A stretch of 34,508 bases of DNA from Rhodospirillales bacterium (lineage in GTDB: Bacteria > Pseudomonadota > Alphaproteobacteria > Acetobacterales > Acetobacteraceae), in the NCBI GenBank assembly GCA_017304945.1, contig JAFKLG010000113.1, positions 1 to 34,508 on the forward strand, read 5' to 3'. The notes under the pieces are model-generated. The model saw only the letters and a list, made by a program, of their open reading frames with translations, had not been told where the DNA came from and did not search any database. The translations under genes and the position numbers were made by a program. Below, in pieces: positions 34,127 through 34,508 of the stretch (positions within the stretch are counted from its first letter, which is position 1; the number at the start of each line of letters is the position of its first letter).

Positions 34127-34295
34127 GCGGGTGACGCCGAAGGCCCGAGCTTGTGTCGCCTCGGCGCCCGCGCGCGGAACACCCGTGCGGGCGGGCAGGC
34201 GCCTCCCCCGCCCGCGCCGGCGAACACACCCTCACGCAAACCTGTCCCCGCCCCACGTTGCTCCACGAAGTTCGGCGGCGGTACAGCGGCGCGGC

Positions 34296-34317
34296 GCCCA
34301 CGCACGAAATCGTGGGC
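34296..34317 (+). promoter_or_regulatory. Hairpin upstream of ctaD
   Basis: GCCCACG (34296-34302) and CGTGGGC (34311-34317) form a perfect 7-bp stem with an 8-base loop, about 85 bases before the ctaD start. A weak candidate promoter lies just before it (TTGCTC at 34258, 17-base spacer, GTACAG at 34281). The rest of the 275-base folC-ctaD gap shows nothing recognisable. Confidence 0.35.
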
Positions 34318-34401
34318 CAGCATGAGGGGGAAACAGGACGCGGTCGCACCCGAGGGGAGCGGCGCTGGCCACGACTGCCGGCGCCTAAGGAGACAGACCA
34401 C

Positions 34402-34508
34402 ATGTCGGCGACGACACACGATCACGCGCATGACGATCACGACCACAAGCCCGGTTTCGTGGCGCGTTGGCTGTTCAGCACGAACCACAAGGACATCGGC
34501 ACGCTCTA
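34402..34508 (+). CDS. ctaD: Cytochrome c oxidase subunit I, 3' partial
   Basis: Only the first 35 codons are in the window. The ATG at 34402 is preceded by AAGGAGA. A His/Asp-rich N-terminus (HDHAHDDHDHK) is followed by RWLFSTNHKDIGTL, the diagnostic start of heme-copper oxidase subunit I of the aa3 type. Subunit I holds heme a, heme a3 and CuB in the inner membrane. The subunit II gene (ctaC), commonly upstream of ctaD, is not present before it. Family assignment is good despite the truncation. Confidence 0.88.
   Translation, partial: MSATTHDHAHDDHDHKPGFVARWLFSTNHKDIGTL

Overview
The window is very GC-rich chromosomal DNA from an alphaproteobacterium. A Rhodospirillales/Acetobacteraceae-type organism is my best guess, inferred from composition, the trpB-trpA-accD-folC block, a soxBDAG sarcosine oxidase operon and the absence of rpsD from the alpha operon. 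The species cannot be named from sequence alone. Open frames are poor evidence in this DNA: several antisense frames exceed 450 codons, so genes were called only on recognisable protein content, start sites and gene spacing.

Layout. (1) 1-2163: 3' part of a hybrid sensor kinase (REC, PAS-like, HisKA, HATPase, REC) that is open at the window edge. (2) 2242-8712, minus strand: soxB, soxD, a soxA frame that runs in phase into soxG, then a short-chain dehydrogenase. This block would degrade sarcosine to glycine, peroxide and a one-carbon unit on tetrahydrofolate. (3) 8841-26275: translation and transcription supercluster. It has a strong promoter, then rpsL-rpsG-tuf (no fusA), the S10 set (rpsJ to rpsC, rplP, rpmC, rpsQ), the spc set (rplN to rplO), secY-adk, then rpsM-rpsK-rpoA-rplQ behind a second strong promoter. 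A clear rho-independent terminator closes it. (4) 26403-27593: a SAM-dependent methyltransferase with a coiled-coil tail. (5) 27687-29315, minus: pckA (PEP carboxykinase), divergent from trpB. (6) 29512-34126: trpB-trpA-accD-folC, covering the last step of tryptophan synthesis, the carboxyltransferase beta subunit of acetyl-CoA carboxylase, and folate polyglutamylation. (7) 34402-34508: the first codons of ctaD (aa3-type cytochrome oxidase subunit I).

Most of the window is conserved housekeeping DNA, and I see no new defence, mobile or biosynthetic system. The unusual signal is repetitive DNA. A palindromic family (core ATGGCCGG-N-CCGGCCAT) occurs in the soxA/soxG junction, in the rplO-secY gap and across the secY stop codon. 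Tandem repeats whose units are multiples of three bases sit in frame in the SoxA-SoxG linker (54 bp), FolC (27 bp) and the methyltransferase coiled coil (54 bp). A second GC-rich inverted-repeat family separates trpB from trpA. The most interesting points are the soxA-soxG in-frame junction built from repeats, the loss of fusA from the str operon with a tandem duplication in its place, and a strong hairpin between tuf and rpsJ.
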